Shown: one piece after another, positions 1 to 6,658 of the stretch | Numbering within the stretch: position 1 is the stretch's first letter | How the letters are laid out: the number at the start of each line of letters is the position of its first letter | Source of the DNA: JBAZWE01 sp041660545 | GTDB lineage: Bacteria > Actinomycetota > Thermoleophilia > BMS3ABIN01 | Direction: 5' to 3' | Assembly (NCBI GenBank): GCA_041660545.1 | Contig: JBAZWE010000053.1 | Location: 1-13,766, forward strand | Length of the DNA: 13,766 nt | Notes under the pieces: model-generated | What the model was told of the DNA's origin: nothing | The model's database searches: none | Seen by the model: only the letters and a program-made list of their open reading frames with translations | Made by a program: the position numbers and the translations under genes

Positions 1-297
1 TTCCTTAAGTGCAGGGAAAGCCATGGTCAACAACTGCAGGATGATCGATGCAGTGATGTAAGGCATGATTCCCAATGCGAAAACGGCGAACTTTGAAAGA
101 GCACCGCCGGAGAACATATTGAGAAAACCCAGAACGCCACGTGATCCCTGATCGATGATCTTCTGGATCGCGCCGATATCAACGCCCGGCACGGGAACAT
201 GTGCACCGAAGCGGTAGACGATAATCATGGCGCCGGTGAAGATAAGCTTGACTCGCAGCTCGGGTATCCGCCAGGCGTTTGCCATTGACGCGAACAA
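1..297 (-). CDS. secY: Protein translocase subunit SecY (N-terminal part)
   Basis: SecY forms the membrane channel of the Sec export machinery and is normally the gene after rplO in the spc operon, as here. The 99 codons present cover the cytoplasmic start with the family pattern NAWRIPELR, the first membrane segment (IFTGAMIIVYRFGAHVPVPG), the plug-side loop and the start of the next hydrophobic segment (FALGIMPYITASIILQLL). The gene runs off the left edge, so most of the usual 420-440 residues are missing. I chose a TTG start at 297: GGAGG inside the rplO end lies 10 nt upstream, while the ATG at 285 has that GGAGG about 22 nt away and no other binding site. The TTG start also keeps the family-like lead residues FAS before MANAW. 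Identity is secure; the exact start is less so. Confidence 0.93.
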   Translation of the reverse strand, partial: MFASMANAWRIPELRVKLIFTGAMIIVYRFGAHVPVPGVDIGAIQKIIDQGSRGVLGFLNMFSGGALSKFAVFALGIMPYITASIILQLLTMAFPALKE

Positions 298-299
298 GT

Positions 300-806
300 C
301 TAAATAACCTCCGCCTTGCCGCCCGCGGCCTCGATCTTCTCACGGGCCGACTTGCTGAAACCGTTTGCCTGCACTGTCAGGGCCACACCCAGGTCACCCT
401 GACCGAGAATCTTTATCGGGGTCCTTGTGTTCTTGATGATGCCTGCCTTCACCAGAGACTCTACCGTGACCGTGGCTCCCGCCTCGAACTTTGCTTCCAG
501 CCGTGAAACGTTCACGCCGAGCATATATGTGCGGAACGGACCCATGGGCATACTCATCTTCTTGTTGGGGCCGCGCAGTTTTCCCACTCTCATGTAGAGG
601 GGCATCTGGCCGCCTTCATATCCCGGGCGCACGCCGCCGCCGGAGCGGCTGTTGAAACCTTTGTGACCGCGGCCGGATGTCTTGCCGTGACCGCTGCCGT
701 GGCCGCGACCGACCCGCTTGCGGGAATGCTTGGATCCCGGAGTCGGGTGCAGATTGCCAAGGCTTATATAATTTTTATTTTCTTCCTTTTTTTCTTCAGT
801 GCTCAT
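300..806 (-). CDS. rplO: 50S ribosomal protein L15
   Basis: L15 is a late-assembling protein of the large subunit that binds 23S rRNA. The 168 residues show the family's Gly/Arg/His-rich N-terminal part (LHPTPGSKHSRKRVGRGHGS, residues about 19-38), the GGQMPLYMRVGKL region, and the C-terminal globular domain ending GFSKSAREKIEAAGGKAEVI. Compared with the usual length of about 146, there is a short charged N-terminal addition (MSTEEKKEENK). AGGAAG precedes the ATG at good spacing and abuts a hairpin repeat that fills the gap to rpmD. The secY TTG start follows 2 nt after the TAG stop, and the GGAGG serving secY lies in the last L15 codons, so the two are probably translationally coupled. Confidence 0.97.
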   Translation of the reverse strand: MSTEEKKEENKNYISLGNLHPTPGSKHSRKRVGRGHGSGHGKTSGRGHKGFNSRSGGGVRPGYEGGQMPLYMRVGKLRGPNKKMSMPMGPFRTYMLGVNVSRLEAKFEAGATVTVESLVKAGIIKNTRTPIKILGQGDLGVALTVQANGFSKSAREKIEAAGGKAEVI

Positions 807-820
807 TTATCTTCCTCGCG

Positions 821-882
821 GTCATTCTGATGAGCGAAGCGACAAAGAATCTGCCGCATCCTTCGTTTCGCTCAGGATGACA
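821..882. repeat. Dispersed hairpin repeat, complete copy
   Basis: The gap between rpmD and rplO is filled by an imperfect inverted repeat. The left arm GTCATTCTGA(tga)GCGAAGCGA matches the reverse complement of the right arm ATCCTTCGTTTCGCTCAGGA, with a short loop around 850-858. A second, partial copy with the same right arm lies between rpsS and rplV. The core (TCATCCTGAGCGAAGCGAAGGAT) resembles a hairpin repeat I recall from many environmental bacterial genomes, where it is often mistranslated as VILSEAKDL. It has no coding role here. As RNA it would fold between two co-transcribed genes, where it could affect transcript stability; that is inference. Confidence 0.8.
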
Positions 883-885
883 AGA

Positions 886-1071
886 CTATTTCGTCAATTC
901 CTCGACTTCCACCATGTAACGGACCTTGTGGATCATGCCCTGGATGACGGGGTTGTCGTCGTGAATCACGGTGTGATTTATACGCTTGAGGCCAAGGGCG
1001 CGAATAGTGCGTCGATGATCCTCACGCCGGCCGATAATACTTTTTGTCTGTGTCACCTTGATCTGACTCAT
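886..1071 (-). CDS. rpmD: 50S ribosomal protein L30
   Basis: L30 is a small large-subunit protein, about 60 residues in bacteria; this one has 61. The N-terminal strand IKVTQTKSIIGR and the helix EDHRRTIRALGLKRINHTV followed by GMIHKVRYMVEVEE are diagnostic. The ATG overlaps the rpsE stop as ATGA, so translation is coupled to S5. The last codons and stop (886-910) align with sequence beside the second hairpin repeat at 6619-6658, so the repeat's flank appears to extend into the coding end of this gene. Confidence 0.96.
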   Translation of the reverse strand: MSQIKVTQTKSIIGRREDHRRTIRALGLKRINHTVIHDDNPVIQGMIHKVRYMVEVEELTK

Positions 1072-1652
1072 GCCTTCGCTGCCTGTTCTTCTTTCTCTTC
1101 AGTCTTTTTGGGCTTCTTTTCAGTCTTTTTTTCCGTGCCCAGGATCTGGGATACCGTCTTGCCCCTGAGAGCCGCCACCTCGACGGGGTCCTTCAAGGAT
1201 TTCAGACCCTCGACGCTGGCGCGTACCATGTTGATGGGATTGGTCGTGCCCAGACACTTGGCCAGGACATCCCGGATGCCTGCAAGTTCCATCACGGCAC
1301 GCACCCCGCCGCCGGCGATTATGCCGGTACCGGGAGATGCCGGTTTTATCATTACGCGTCCGGCACCGTACTTGCCGATCACCTTGTGCGTAACGGTATT
1401 CTTGTATTTGGGAACGCGGAACATGTTCTTCTTGGCATCCTCTACCGCCTTCTGGATCGCCAGAGGCACTTCCTTGGCCTTGCCATAGCCCACGCCTACC
1501 CGGTTGACGGAGTCGCCCACCACAACCAGCGCGGTGAAGGAAAAACGCCGTCCACCCTTGACCACCTTGGCGACGCGGTTGATGTGCACGACTTTTTCCT
1601 GCAGCTCCGGCGCCTTGGGCGCCAATTCAATTTTTTCGTATGCGTCGGCCAT
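1068..1652 (-). CDS. rpsE: 30S ribosomal protein S5
   Basis: S5 sits at the mRNA entry side of the small subunit and influences decoding fidelity and helicase activity. The double-stranded RNA-binding domain is visible at residues about 20-85 (INRVAKVVKGGRRFSFTALV, then GVGYGKAKEVPLAIQKA). The C-terminal domain follows, with KPASPGTGIIAGGGVRAVME near 103-122 and NMVRASVEGLKSL near 141-153. At 194 residues it exceeds the usual length of about 165; the excess is a Lys/Glu-rich tail from about residue 173. The start abuts the rplR TAG stop with no gap, and GGAGG lies in the rplR end. The stop overlaps rpmD by four bases. Confidence 0.97.
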   Translation of the reverse strand: MADAYEKIELAPKAPELQEKVVHINRVAKVVKGGRRFSFTALVVVGDSVNRVGVGYGKAKEVPLAIQKAVEDAKKNMFRVPKYKNTVTHKVIGKYGAGRVMIKPASPGTGIIAGGGVRAVMELAGIRDVLAKCLGTTNPINMVRASVEGLKSLKDPVEVAALRGKTVSQILGTEKKTEKKPKKTEEKEEQAAKA

Positions 1653-2021
1653 CTAGAAATCAATTCCTCCCTTGCGTACTCCCTCGGCCAGTGCTTTCAC
1701 ACGACCGTGGTACAGATAAGCGCCCCGGTCGAAAACAACTTTGGCGATATTCTTCTCTTTAGACCTCGCCGCCAGCAACTCGCCGACCTTTTCGGCCAGC
1801 TGGCTCTTGTCAAGGCCTGCTTCCTTCACTTCCAGGGAAGAGGCTGATACCAGCGTCCTGCCCTCGAGGTCGTCGATGATCTGGGCGTAAATGCCCCGGT
1901 TGCTACGAAAAACGGTGAGTCTCGGCCGCTCGATTGTACCGGTGACGATCCTGCGTACACGCCGGTGACGCCGGGCGCGCATAGCCTGCCGCTTGATAAG
2001 TTCTGTAGTAGTCTTGGCCAT
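1653..2021 (-). CDS. rplR: 50S ribosomal protein L18
   Basis: L18 binds 5S rRNA together with L5 and L25 and anchors it in the central protuberance. The 122 residues match the family length. The basic N-terminus (QAMRARRHRRVRRIVTGTIE, residues about 12-31) is followed by RPRLTVFRSNRGIYAQIIDD, and the C-terminal part VFDRGAYLYHGRVKALAEGVRKGG is the strongest signature. ATG start, 3 nt after the rplF stop. Nothing is missing or unusual. Confidence 0.97.
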   Translation of the reverse strand: MAKTTTELIKRQAMRARRHRRVRRIVTGTIERPRLTVFRSNRGIYAQIIDDLEGRTLVSASSLEVKEAGLDKSQLAEKVGELLAARSKEKNIAKVVFDRGAYLYHGRVKALAEGVRKGGIDF

Positions 2022-2024
2022 AGC

Positions 2025-2558
2025 TTAAGCTCTCTTGCCAACCTTTCTGCGGATAGTCTCTTCAACGTACTTGATACCCTTGCCCTTGTATGGTTCCGGA
2101 GGCCTGATCGAACGGATCGTCGCCGCCAGCTGTCCCACGACCTGTTTGTCGATTCCCTTGACGATAATCTGGGTCGGCTTGGGTGTTTCAAATTCGGTGT
2201 CCGGCATCGGCTCGATGATCACAGGATGGGATAGCCCCACGAGTATCTCCAGGTTCTTCCCCTTAAGCTGCGCGCGATAACCAACACCATTTATCTCCAG
2301 CTCACGGCTGAAGCCCTTGGTCACACCCTCAACCATGTTCGCGATCAGCGTGCGCGTAAGTCCGTGAAGCGAGCGGTGCGGACCTCGGTCTGACGGCCGC
2401 TTTACGACAACGGTGCCGTCTTCCATGAGTATCTCCATCTCGGGCGAATAACGTCCCGCCAGAGAACCCTTTGGTCCTTTTACCGCCACGTCGCTGCCGT
2501 CGATCTTGACCTCGACGCCCGACGGTATCTCTATAGGTGCTCTTCCGATTCGTGACAC
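2025..2558 (-). CDS. rplF: 50S ribosomal protein L6
   Basis: L6 lies at the base of the L7/L12 stalk next to the sarcin-ricin loop, the binding site of elongation factors. The protein has 177 residues, a normal length. The start SRIGRAPIEIPSGV, two similar alpha/beta domains, and the C-terminal signature PPEPYKGKGIKYVEETIRRKVGKRA (about 152-176) identify it. Translation begins at GTG; GGAG lies 9 nt upstream, which supports this start. The gene follows rpsH after a gap of 27 nt. Confidence 0.97.
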   Translation of the reverse strand: MSRIGRAPIEIPSGVEVKIDGSDVAVKGPKGSLAGRYSPEMEILMEDGTVVVKRPSDRGPHRSLHGLTRTLIANMVEGVTKGFSRELEINGVGYRAQLKGKNLEILVGLSHPVIIEPMPDTEFETPKPTQIIVKGIDKQVVGQLAATIRSIRPPEPYKGKGIKYVEETIRRKVGKRA

Positions 2559-2585
2559 TTATTTATTCTCCAGAATAATTTGCGC

Positions 2586-2984
2586 TTACCAGATAAAACA
2601 TATGACCTCGCCGCCTATACCCTGCTTGGCGGCTTCCCTGCCGGTCATGACTCCCTTTGATGTGGATAGGACTGCCGTACCCAGACCGCCCAGCACTTTC
2701 GGCATGCGATCCTTGCGGGCATAAACGCGGCGCCCCGGCTTGCTGATCCTTTTAATACCGGAGATCACGTGTTGCCTCTCCTTGCCATACTTTAAATCGA
2801 CGACTATGTTGTCGTAGCTTTCACCGCGAAGAAGGGCGTAATCCTCGATATAGCCCTCGTTCTTGAGCAGCTTCGCTATTTCTACTTTCTGCTTCGATGC
2901 CGGCATTTCAACGCTGTCTTTCAGGCCCGAGTTGGCGTTCCTGATACGCGTCAGCATGTCGGCGATGGGGTCGTTAACGGTCAT
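2586..2984 (-). CDS. rpsH: 30S ribosomal protein S8
   Basis: S8 binds the central domain of 16S rRNA and in enterobacteria also represses the spc operon by binding its own mRNA. The 132 residues start with DPIADMLTRIRNA and end with the family signature GLGTAVLSTSKGVMTGREA followed by GGEVICFIW, a typical C-terminus. GGAGG lies 10 nt before the ATG. Whether the autogenous control site exists here cannot be told by eye. Confidence 0.97.
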   Translation of the reverse strand: MTVNDPIADMLTRIRNANSGLKDSVEMPASKQKVEIAKLLKNEGYIEDYALLRGESYDNIVVDLKYGKERQHVISGIKRISKPGRRVYARKDRMPKVLGGLGTAVLSTSKGVMTGREAAKQGIGGEVICFIW

Positions 2985-2999
2985 CGTACGATAGCCTCC

Positions 3000-3185
3000 C
3001 TACCAGCTCGACTTGGTCATGCCAGGTATAACGCCGCGATGCGCCAGCTCGCGCAGGCAGATGCGACATAAACCGAATTTGCGAAAATAGCCACGTGGCC
3101 TGCCACAACGGCGGCAGCGGTGGTATGCCCTCGCCGGGTACTTGGGTGTGCGGCTTGCTTTGACCTGTAATGATTTCTTGGCCAT
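3000..3185 (-). CDS. rpsN: 30S ribosomal protein S14, zinc-binding (type Z) form
   Basis: This is the short zinc form of S14, 61 residues, as opposed to the zinc-free form of about 100 residues. The four zinc ligands are visible: C24-x2-C27 and C40-x2-C43, within RCRRCGRPRGYFRKFGLCRICLR. The C-terminus GVIPGMTKSSW is the standard ending. S14 assembles late into the head of the small subunit. AAGGAG overlapping the rplE stop gives good spacing to the ATG. The type Z form in this position is usual for Gram-positive, thermophilic and many anaerobic lineages. Confidence 0.97.
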   Translation of the reverse strand: MAKKSLQVKASRTPKYPARAYHRCRRCGRPRGYFRKFGLCRICLRELAHRGVIPGMTKSSW

Positions 3186-3194
3186 TAAATCTCC

Positions 3195-3737
3195 TTAACG
3201 CTCCTTGAAAGGCATGCCCATTTTTTTCAGCAGGGCGTGTCCCTCTTCGTCGTTGCGAGCGGTGGTCGTGATAGTCACGTCCATCCCCCTGGTCTGGGTC
3301 ACCGAGTCGTAATCGATCTCGGGGAAGATTATCTGTTCCTTGATTCCCAGGGACATGTTGCCCCTGCCATCAAAGGACTTGGGCTTGATGCCGCGAAAAT
3401 CGCGGATCCTTGGCAGAGCTACTGATACGAGGCGATCAAGGAACTCATACATGCGCGCCCCGCGCAGCGTCACGGTGCAGCCGATCGGCATGCCCTCACG
3501 CAGCTTGAAATTGGCGATGGACTTGCGGGCACGCGTGAGCTTGGGCTTCTGGCCGGTGATGATCGTCATCTCCGCGACGGCGTCATCAAGCAGTTTGGCG
3601 TCCGTCTTGGCCTCGCCTACACCCATGTTCACCGAGATCTTGCTGACCCGGGGAACCTCCATCGGATTCTTTAAGCCAAGCTCCTCCTGGAGCGCCGGCA
3701 GTATTTCCTTTTCGTATTGTTCTTTTAGTCTAGCCAT
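3195..3737 (-). CDS. rplE: 50S ribosomal protein L5
   Basis: L5 binds 5S rRNA and contacts the P-site tRNA in the central protuberance. The 180 residues match the family length. Recognisable parts are the N-terminal MARLKEQYEKEILPALQEE, the VPRVSKISVNMGVGEA strand, GQKPKLTRARKSIANFKLREG, and the C-terminal GMDVTITTTARNDEEGHALL. The ATG start fits the family although no strong ribosome binding site lies close by; the nearest AGGAA is about 19 nt upstream in the 35-nt gap after rplX. Confidence 0.96.
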   Translation of the reverse strand: MARLKEQYEKEILPALQEELGLKNPMEVPRVSKISVNMGVGEAKTDAKLLDDAVAEMTIITGQKPKLTRARKSIANFKLREGMPIGCTVTLRGARMYEFLDRLVSVALPRIRDFRGIKPKSFDGRGNMSLGIKEQIIFPEIDYDSVTQTRGMDVTITTTARNDEEGHALLKKMGMPFKER

Positions 3738-3772
3738 AATTTATTGTGTCAGATTCCTGTCCGGTTGATATA

Positions 3773-4090
3773 TCAGTCGAATTCGCTGCCGCACTGCTTG
3801 CAGACGCGCAGTCGTCTCGAGTCGGTCCGTTTGACTCCCAGGCGTACGCCGTCACTGCATCTGGAGCAGTAAAACATCACGTTGGAGATGTGGATCGGCG
3901 CCTCTTTCTCGATCATGCCCTGCGGGTTCTGCGGCGTTGCCCGGCGATGACGCTTTATCATGTTGAGGCGCTCCACGACCAGGCGTTCCTTCTCCGGCTC
4001 CACGCGCAGGACCTTTCCGGTCTTGCCACGCGCCTTGCCGGCGATGACCTTGACCGTATCTCCCTTTTTGATTTTCAAAGTTTTAGCCAA
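3773..4090 (-). CDS. rplX: 50S ribosomal protein L24
   Basis: L24 is an assembly-initiating protein of the large subunit that sits near the exit tunnel. The KOW motif is clear (KIKKGDTVKVIAGKARGKTG, residues about 6-25 from the chosen start), followed by ERLNMIKRH. The C-terminus contains two Cys pairs, C75-x2-C78 and C97-x2-C100, a zinc-ribbon-like arrangement found in many L24 proteins. No ATG is available. Of three in-frame TTG codons (4096, 4090, 4078) the middle one is best: GGAG, which overlaps the end of rplN, lies 9 nt before it, whereas it lies only 3 nt before the first and 21 nt before the third. From 4090 the protein has 105 residues. Confidence 0.93.
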   Translation of the reverse strand: MAKTLKIKKGDTVKVIAGKARGKTGKVLRVEPEKERLVVERLNMIKRHRRATPQNPQGMIEKEAPIHISNVMFYCSRCSDGVRLGVKRTDSRRLRVCKQCGSEFD

Positions 4091-4102
4091 TTTCAATTTC
4101 TC

Positions 4103-4471
4103 CTAGAGGACCTCGGGTGCCAGCGAGACGATCTTCATGAAGCTCTTGTCCCTCAGCTCGCGTGCCACAGGTCCGAAAATGCGCGTTCCGCGCGGGTTCT
4201 TGGCCGCGTCGATAAGCACCGCCGCGTTCTCGTCAAAAGCGATATAGGTGCCGTCCTTGCGGCCGAGTTCCTTCTTGCATCGAACAACCACCGCGGTCAC
4301 GACCTCGCCTTTCTTGACGGCGCCACCCGGGCTGGCGACTTTGACCGTGCCAACAATGGTGTCGCCTACACGGGCGTAGCGCCTGTGTGATCCGCCCTTG
4401 ATCCTGATGCAGAGCAGCTCACGCGCACCCGTGTTGTCAGCTATCTTGAGTCTTGTTTCAACCTGTATCAC
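4103..4471 (-). CDS. rplN: 50S ribosomal protein L14
   Basis: L14 lies at the subunit interface and forms intersubunit bridges; it is one of the most conserved ribosomal proteins. The 122 residues are the canonical length. Signature stretches are MIQVETRLKIADNTGARELL, the segment VGDTIVGTVKVASPGG, and the C-terminal RGTRIFGPVARELRDKSFMK. The start is GTG with only a weak upstream GGGAT. This is the first gene of the classical spc operon, but the 36-nt gap to rpsQ shows no promoter or terminator I can support, so it is probably transcribed with the S10 genes. Confidence 0.97.
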   Translation of the reverse strand: MIQVETRLKIADNTGARELLCIRIKGGSHRRYARVGDTIVGTVKVASPGGAVKKGEVVTAVVVRCKKELGRKDGTYIAFDENAAVLIDAAKNPRGTRIFGPVARELRDKSFMKIVSLAPEVL

Positions 4472-4507
4472 TTTTAATTATCCCGTTTCTGGTTAAAAGC
4501 TTTTATG

Positions 4508-4792
4508 CTACTTGGCTTTTTCTAGTATTTCCGCCAGGCGCCAGCGCTTGTTCTTCGATAACGGCCTGGTCTCTATGATGCGGACCGTATCGCCGATGCC
4601 CGCTTCGTTGTTCTCATCGTGCACCGCCAGCTTGCGCGAGCGCCGCATGGTCTTGCCATACAGCCTGTGCGCTTTCTTGGTGTCGATGCGCACGGTAATG
4701 GTCTTGTCCATCTTGTCGCTGGTGACAACACCGCGGCGTTCCTTGCGGTTGCCACTGGCTAGAATCTTTTTCTCGCTTGCTTTAGCGCTCAC
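4508..4792 (-). CDS. rpsQ: 30S ribosomal protein S17
   Basis: S17 is an early-binding small-subunit protein of the OB-fold type. The core RKERRGVVTSDKMDKTITV starts near residue 16; KKAHRLYGKTMRRSRKLAVHDE and GDTVRIIETRPLSKNKRWRL follow. The protein has 94 residues, with about 15 charged residues before the core. The GTG start overlaps the rpmC stop (GTGA), and AGGAGG lies four bases before it inside the last rpmC codons, pointing to coupled translation. Confidence 0.96.
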   Translation of the reverse strand: MSAKASEKKILASGNRKERRGVVTSDKMDKTITVRIDTKKAHRLYGKTMRRSRKLAVHDENNEAGIGDTVRIIETRPLSKNKRWRLAEILEKAK

Positions 4793-5007
4793 TTCGCCTC
4801 CTGGACTTCGGCCACGGACTCTTTGCCACGTTCATTTTGTATGGTCATGATCCTGGCGATATCCTGACGGATCAGCCTCAGTTTCCTGGGGTTGTCCAGC
4901 TGACCGGTCGCATGCTGAAACCGCAGATTGAAGAGCTGCTTGCGCGTCTCGCGCATATGCTCGACGAGTTCTTCGTCGGTTAGGTCACGAAGCTCGTTAG
5001 CCTTCAA
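4789..5007 (-). CDS. rpmC: 50S ribosomal protein L29
   Basis: L29 sits at the polypeptide exit and helps dock trigger factor and SRP. The reading frame is open to an ATG at 5085, but family proteins start with MKANELR, which corresponds to the TTG at 5007. GAGG lies 9 nt before this TTG, while the GTG at 5016 has no binding site. The resulting 72 residues show KANELRDLTDEELVEHM and LFNLRFQHATGQLDNPRKLR, both diagnostic. The start overlaps the rplP 3' end by 11 bases and the stop overlaps rpsQ by four, so three genes are interlocked here. Confidence 0.94.
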   Translation of the reverse strand: MKANELRDLTDEELVEHMRETRKQLFNLRFQHATGQLDNPRKLRLIRQDIARIMTIQNERGKESVAEVQEAK

Positions 5008-5422
5008 GAAAATCACCCTCGCGTAGTACGAATTTACATTTGATCGGCAATTTGTGCGAAGCCAGCCGCATGGCCTCTTTGGCAACCGGAGGCGTAACGC
5101 CGGAAAGCTCGAACATGACTCTTCCCGGTTTAACCACGGCCACCCAGCCCTCCGGGGAACCCTTGCCGCCGCCCATCCTGGTCTCGGCGGGCTTTTCAGT
5201 TACCGGCTTGTGCGGGAAGATATTGATCCATACCTTGCCGCCACGCTTGATGTGACGGGTTATCGCCACACGGGCTGATTCTATCTGGCGGTTAGTGATC
5301 CAGCCGGGCTCCATTGCCTTAAGACCGTACTGGCCGTGCTCCACCCTGAAGCCGCCCTTCGCCATGCCGCGCATGCGGCCCCGGTGCTGCTTTCTGTGTT
5401 TTGTTTTCTTTGGTAACAGCAT
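4997..5422 (-). CDS. rplP: 50S ribosomal protein L16
   Basis: L16 is a late-assembling protein close to the A-site tRNA and needed for peptidyl transferase function. The 141 residues are normal. The start MLLPKKTKHRKQHRGRMRG, the segment EPGWITNRQIESARVAITRH, and the loop KPVTEKPAETRMGGGKGSPE are family signatures. ATG start, with AAGGA six bases upstream. The gene lies between rpsC (28-nt gap) and rpmC (11-bp overlap). Confidence 0.97.
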   Translation of the reverse strand: MLLPKKTKHRKQHRGRMRGMAKGGFRVEHGQYGLKAMEPGWITNRQIESARVAITRHIKRGGKVWINIFPHKPVTEKPAETRMGGGKGSPEGWVAVVKPGRVMFELSGVTPPVAKEAMRLASHKLPIKCKFVLREGDFLEG

Positions 5423-5450
5423 ATTTATTCCTTAAATAAAATCTTGCCGC

Positions 5451-6149
5451 TTACTTGCGCCTCTGGGCATCCACTTCACCCAGGCGTCGCGAGGCTTTTT
5501 CTTTTGTCGCCGCGTCAAACCCGGCGGGCATGATCTCTCCCTTGTTGATCCATACCTTGACACCGATACGTCCGAACGTCGTGCGCGCCTCGGTGAAACC
5601 ATAGTCGATGTCAGCCCTGAGCGTGTGCAGCGGAACCCGGCCATCGCTATAGCCCTCGGTGCGCGCCATCTCTGCGCCGCCCAGCCTGCCGGAACAGGAC
5701 ACTTTTATGCCTTCCGCGCCGGACCTGCTGGCGGATGTGATCGCCCGCTTCATCGCCCGGCGGAAAGCAACCCTGCCTTCAAGCTGCTCGGCGATCGATT
5801 GCGCCACAAGGTTGGCGTCCAGCTCGGGACGCTTGACCTCGATGATGTTCGCGTGCACGGCTTTCCCGGTCATATCATGGATCTCCCGGCGAAGGGCGTC
5901 CACCTCGGCGCCGCTCTTGCCGATGACGATACCCGGCCTGGCGGTGTGAATATCAATCGTTATCTTCTGCGCGTCTTTCTTGATATGGATATCCGATAAC
6001 GCCGCGTGCCGTAATTTCTGGCGGATGTGCTTGCGGATCTCCAGGTCCTCTATTAAAAAATTTGCAAATTCTTTTTCGCTGTACCAGTGGGATTTCCAAT
6101 CATGGATGATCCCCAGGCGCATTCCTCCCGGATGAACTTTCTGTCCCAT
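5451..6149 (-). CDS. rpsC: 30S ribosomal protein S3
   Basis: S3 forms part of the mRNA entry tunnel. Its type II KH domain is seen with the GIVIGKSG loop at residues 73-80, and the C-terminal domain carries GRLGGAEMARTEGYSDGRVPLHTLRADIDYG. The start MGQKVHPGGMRLGIIHDWKS is typical; the GIIHDWKS wording is one I associate with deep actinobacterial lineages, a weak taxonomic hint. There are 232 residues, within the family range. GGAGG lies six bases before the ATG, overlapping the rplV stop. Confidence 0.97.
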   Translation of the reverse strand: MGQKVHPGGMRLGIIHDWKSHWYSEKEFANFLIEDLEIRKHIRQKLRHAALSDIHIKKDAQKITIDIHTARPGIVIGKSGAEVDALRREIHDMTGKAVHANIIEVKRPELDANLVAQSIAEQLEGRVAFRRAMKRAITSASRSGAEGIKVSCSGRLGGAEMARTEGYSDGRVPLHTLRADIDYGFTEARTTFGRIGVKVWINKGEIMPAGFDAATKEKASRRLGEVDAQRRK

Positions 6150-6150
6150 G

Positions 6151-6549
6151 CTATCCCTCCTTTCTCTCGGTGACTATGACCGTGATGTGACTGGTGCGTT
6201 TACGTATCTGGGAGGCCCTTCCCATTGCCCGCGGCCGAAAACGTTTCAGGGTCGGTCCCTCGTTGACATAAATGCTGCTGATGTAAAGATCGTCGCCGCT
6301 CATGTCGTAGTTGTTCTCCGCGTTGGCGACGGCGGATGAAATAACCTTTTCCACGACAACGGAACCGCCGCGCGGCGTGAAGGCCAGCACCGATCTGGCG
6401 TCGGCCACGCTTTTGCCGCGCACCATGTCGATCACCAGCCGAAGCTTGCGGGGAGAGATGCGCACGAACCTGGCAGTAGCGCTCGCCATCGTTACCTGCT
6501 CACCCAGCTCTTCGCCGGTATCTTTTTTCTTTTCAGCTGCTTTTGCCAT
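6151..6549 (-). CDS. rplV: 50S ribosomal protein L22
   Basis: L22 lines the exit tunnel, and its loop reaches the macrolide-sensitive constriction. The core begins at about residue 21 (MASATARFVRISPRKLRLVI) and continues through MVRGKSVADARSVLAFTPRG to the conserved ending PTLKRFRPRAMGRASQIRKRTSHITV. The 132 residues exceed the usual length of about 110 because of a charged N-terminal stretch (AKAAEKKKDTGEELGEQ). An alternative start is the ATG at 6489, which has only a weak AGGT in front; the outer ATG has AAGGA, though 14 nt away. Both starts are possible. Confidence 0.95.
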   Translation of the reverse strand: MAKAAEKKKDTGEELGEQVTMASATARFVRISPRKLRLVIDMVRGKSVADARSVLAFTPRGGSVVVEKVISSAVANAENNYDMSGDDLYISSIYVNEGPTLKRFRPRAMGRASQIRKRTSHITVIVTERKEG

Positions 6550-6605
6550 TTAAATATCGTGTTCCTTTTTGTTGTTAAAAACCTAAGCAGAAGATTCTCT
6601 GCGAG

Positions 6606-6658
6606 ATCCTTCGCTTCGCTCAGGATGACAGGCTTATACTGTCAATTCCGCGACTTGC
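6606..6658. repeat. Dispersed hairpin repeat, partial copy
   Basis: This block aligns without gaps to 858-910 with 44 of 53 bases identical. It contains the right arm of the hairpin repeat (ATCCTTCGCTTCGCTCAGGA) and a flanking part including GTCAATTCC and CGACTT. The left arm is absent or badly degraded; only a short GCAGA...TCTGC stem remains at about 6591-6606. It lies in the 134-nt gap between rpsS and rplV, which is otherwise non-coding. In the rplV-distal direction it runs into the tandem duplication at the rpsS end. Confidence 0.75.

Noticed and set aside
821..882. The hairpin between rpmD and rplO as an intrinsic terminator
   Set aside because: The stem is imperfect and is not followed by a T-tract on the minus strand; a related arm elsewhere in the operon shows it belongs to a repeat family.
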